Origin: Actinernus sp. WN-2022
Taxonomy: Eukaryota > Cnidaria > Anthozoa > Actiniaria > Actinernidae
Direction of reading: 5' to 3'
DNA: 64,000 nt
Assembly: GCA_030867875.1 (NCBI GenBank)
Contig: JAOWCC010001501.1
Span: 17,265,524-17,329,523, forward strand
Of this stretch, positions 63,851 to 64,000 are shown piece after piece. A program made the position numbers and the translations under genes. Numbering within the stretch: position 1 is the first letter of the stretch; every line of letters starts with the position of its first letter. The notes beneath the pieces were generated by a model. That model saw nothing but the letters and a program-made list of their open reading frames with translations. It was not told the origin of the DNA and searched no databases.

Positions 63851-64000
63851 TACATGCATCAGGAGTTCCGGACTTCCGGTTGGATCACACTGCATTCTGG
63901 GTAGGTGGGCTCAGAAAAGTGGGCATCAACTTCCAGAGCGGCCATATTGGATTTGAGCGTAGTCAACTTGGAAACTTTATTAATCCCGTTCTAAAGCTTA
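63851..64000. mobile_element. MITE family 5 copy B, cut by window end
   Basis: Matches 38965-39114 almost base for base from TACATGCATCAGGAGTTCCG. The rest lies beyond 64000. Confidence 0.92.

Overview
The window looks like animal nuclear DNA, most likely from an anthozoan cnidarian such as a stony coral or sea anemone. This is inferred from the intron-rich genes with GT-AG boundaries, the LINE, Polinton and MITE content, and the AT-rich intergenic DNA. No database was searched. There is no rRNA, no tRNA gene with a full cloverleaf, no CRISPR array and nothing bacterial.

Two host genes are visible. At the left edge (1079-1447, + strand) is the last exon of a Patched/NPC1-like multi-pass membrane protein, with an apparent one-base slip in a G run. 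From 30445 to at least 45108, and possibly to 61017 (- strand), lies a synaptotagmin-like (SYTL/Slp, bitesize-type) gene. Six exons with matching splice sites give a Ser/acid-rich linker, a C2A domain and a C2B domain. Two further 5' exons are phase-compatible candidates. At least one exon between 40879 and 44395 is unseen. Most of 31-61 kb is therefore intron of this gene, filled with repeats.

The left half is a transposon graveyard. The clearest unit is a 6.4-kb Polinton/Maverick derivative at 2850-9244. It has about 228-bp terminal inverted repeats, AG...CT ends and an AAAGA target duplication. It carries an F-box/ankyrin gene, a hydrophobic antisense gene, a DDE integrase, protein-primed DNA polymerase B and a Cys-rich gene. 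No capsid, protease or packaging-ATPase gene is seen. All the large genes show breaks or truncation, so it reads as an internally deleted, decaying copy.

From 16.7 to 25.3 kb, two direct 1.05-kb copies of an unidentified gene start flank a CR1/L2-type LINE with an N-terminal 2A-like motif. That LINE is itself split by a second, 5'-truncated LINE with a 5-bp target duplication. Other pieces are a Tc1/mariner transposase end, a probable HUH (Rep-like) endonuclease fragment, LINE 3' ends, tRNA-derived SINE segments and many MITEs or palindromes. For several MITEs the target duplication can be read directly: TAA, 8 bp, 9 bp or 10 bp.

The 31-64 kb part adds long tandem and low-complexity DNA: intronic minisatellites, a 33-bp repeat embedded in a foldback-like element, a polypurine block of about 720 bp and TAC-rich triplet arrays. 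The most unusual items are the rearranged Polinton, the 2A-bearing nested LINE pair, the foldback element with an expanded subterminal repeat, and a TIR element with dispersed ACCGCA boxes. I found no convincing new defence or metabolic system.
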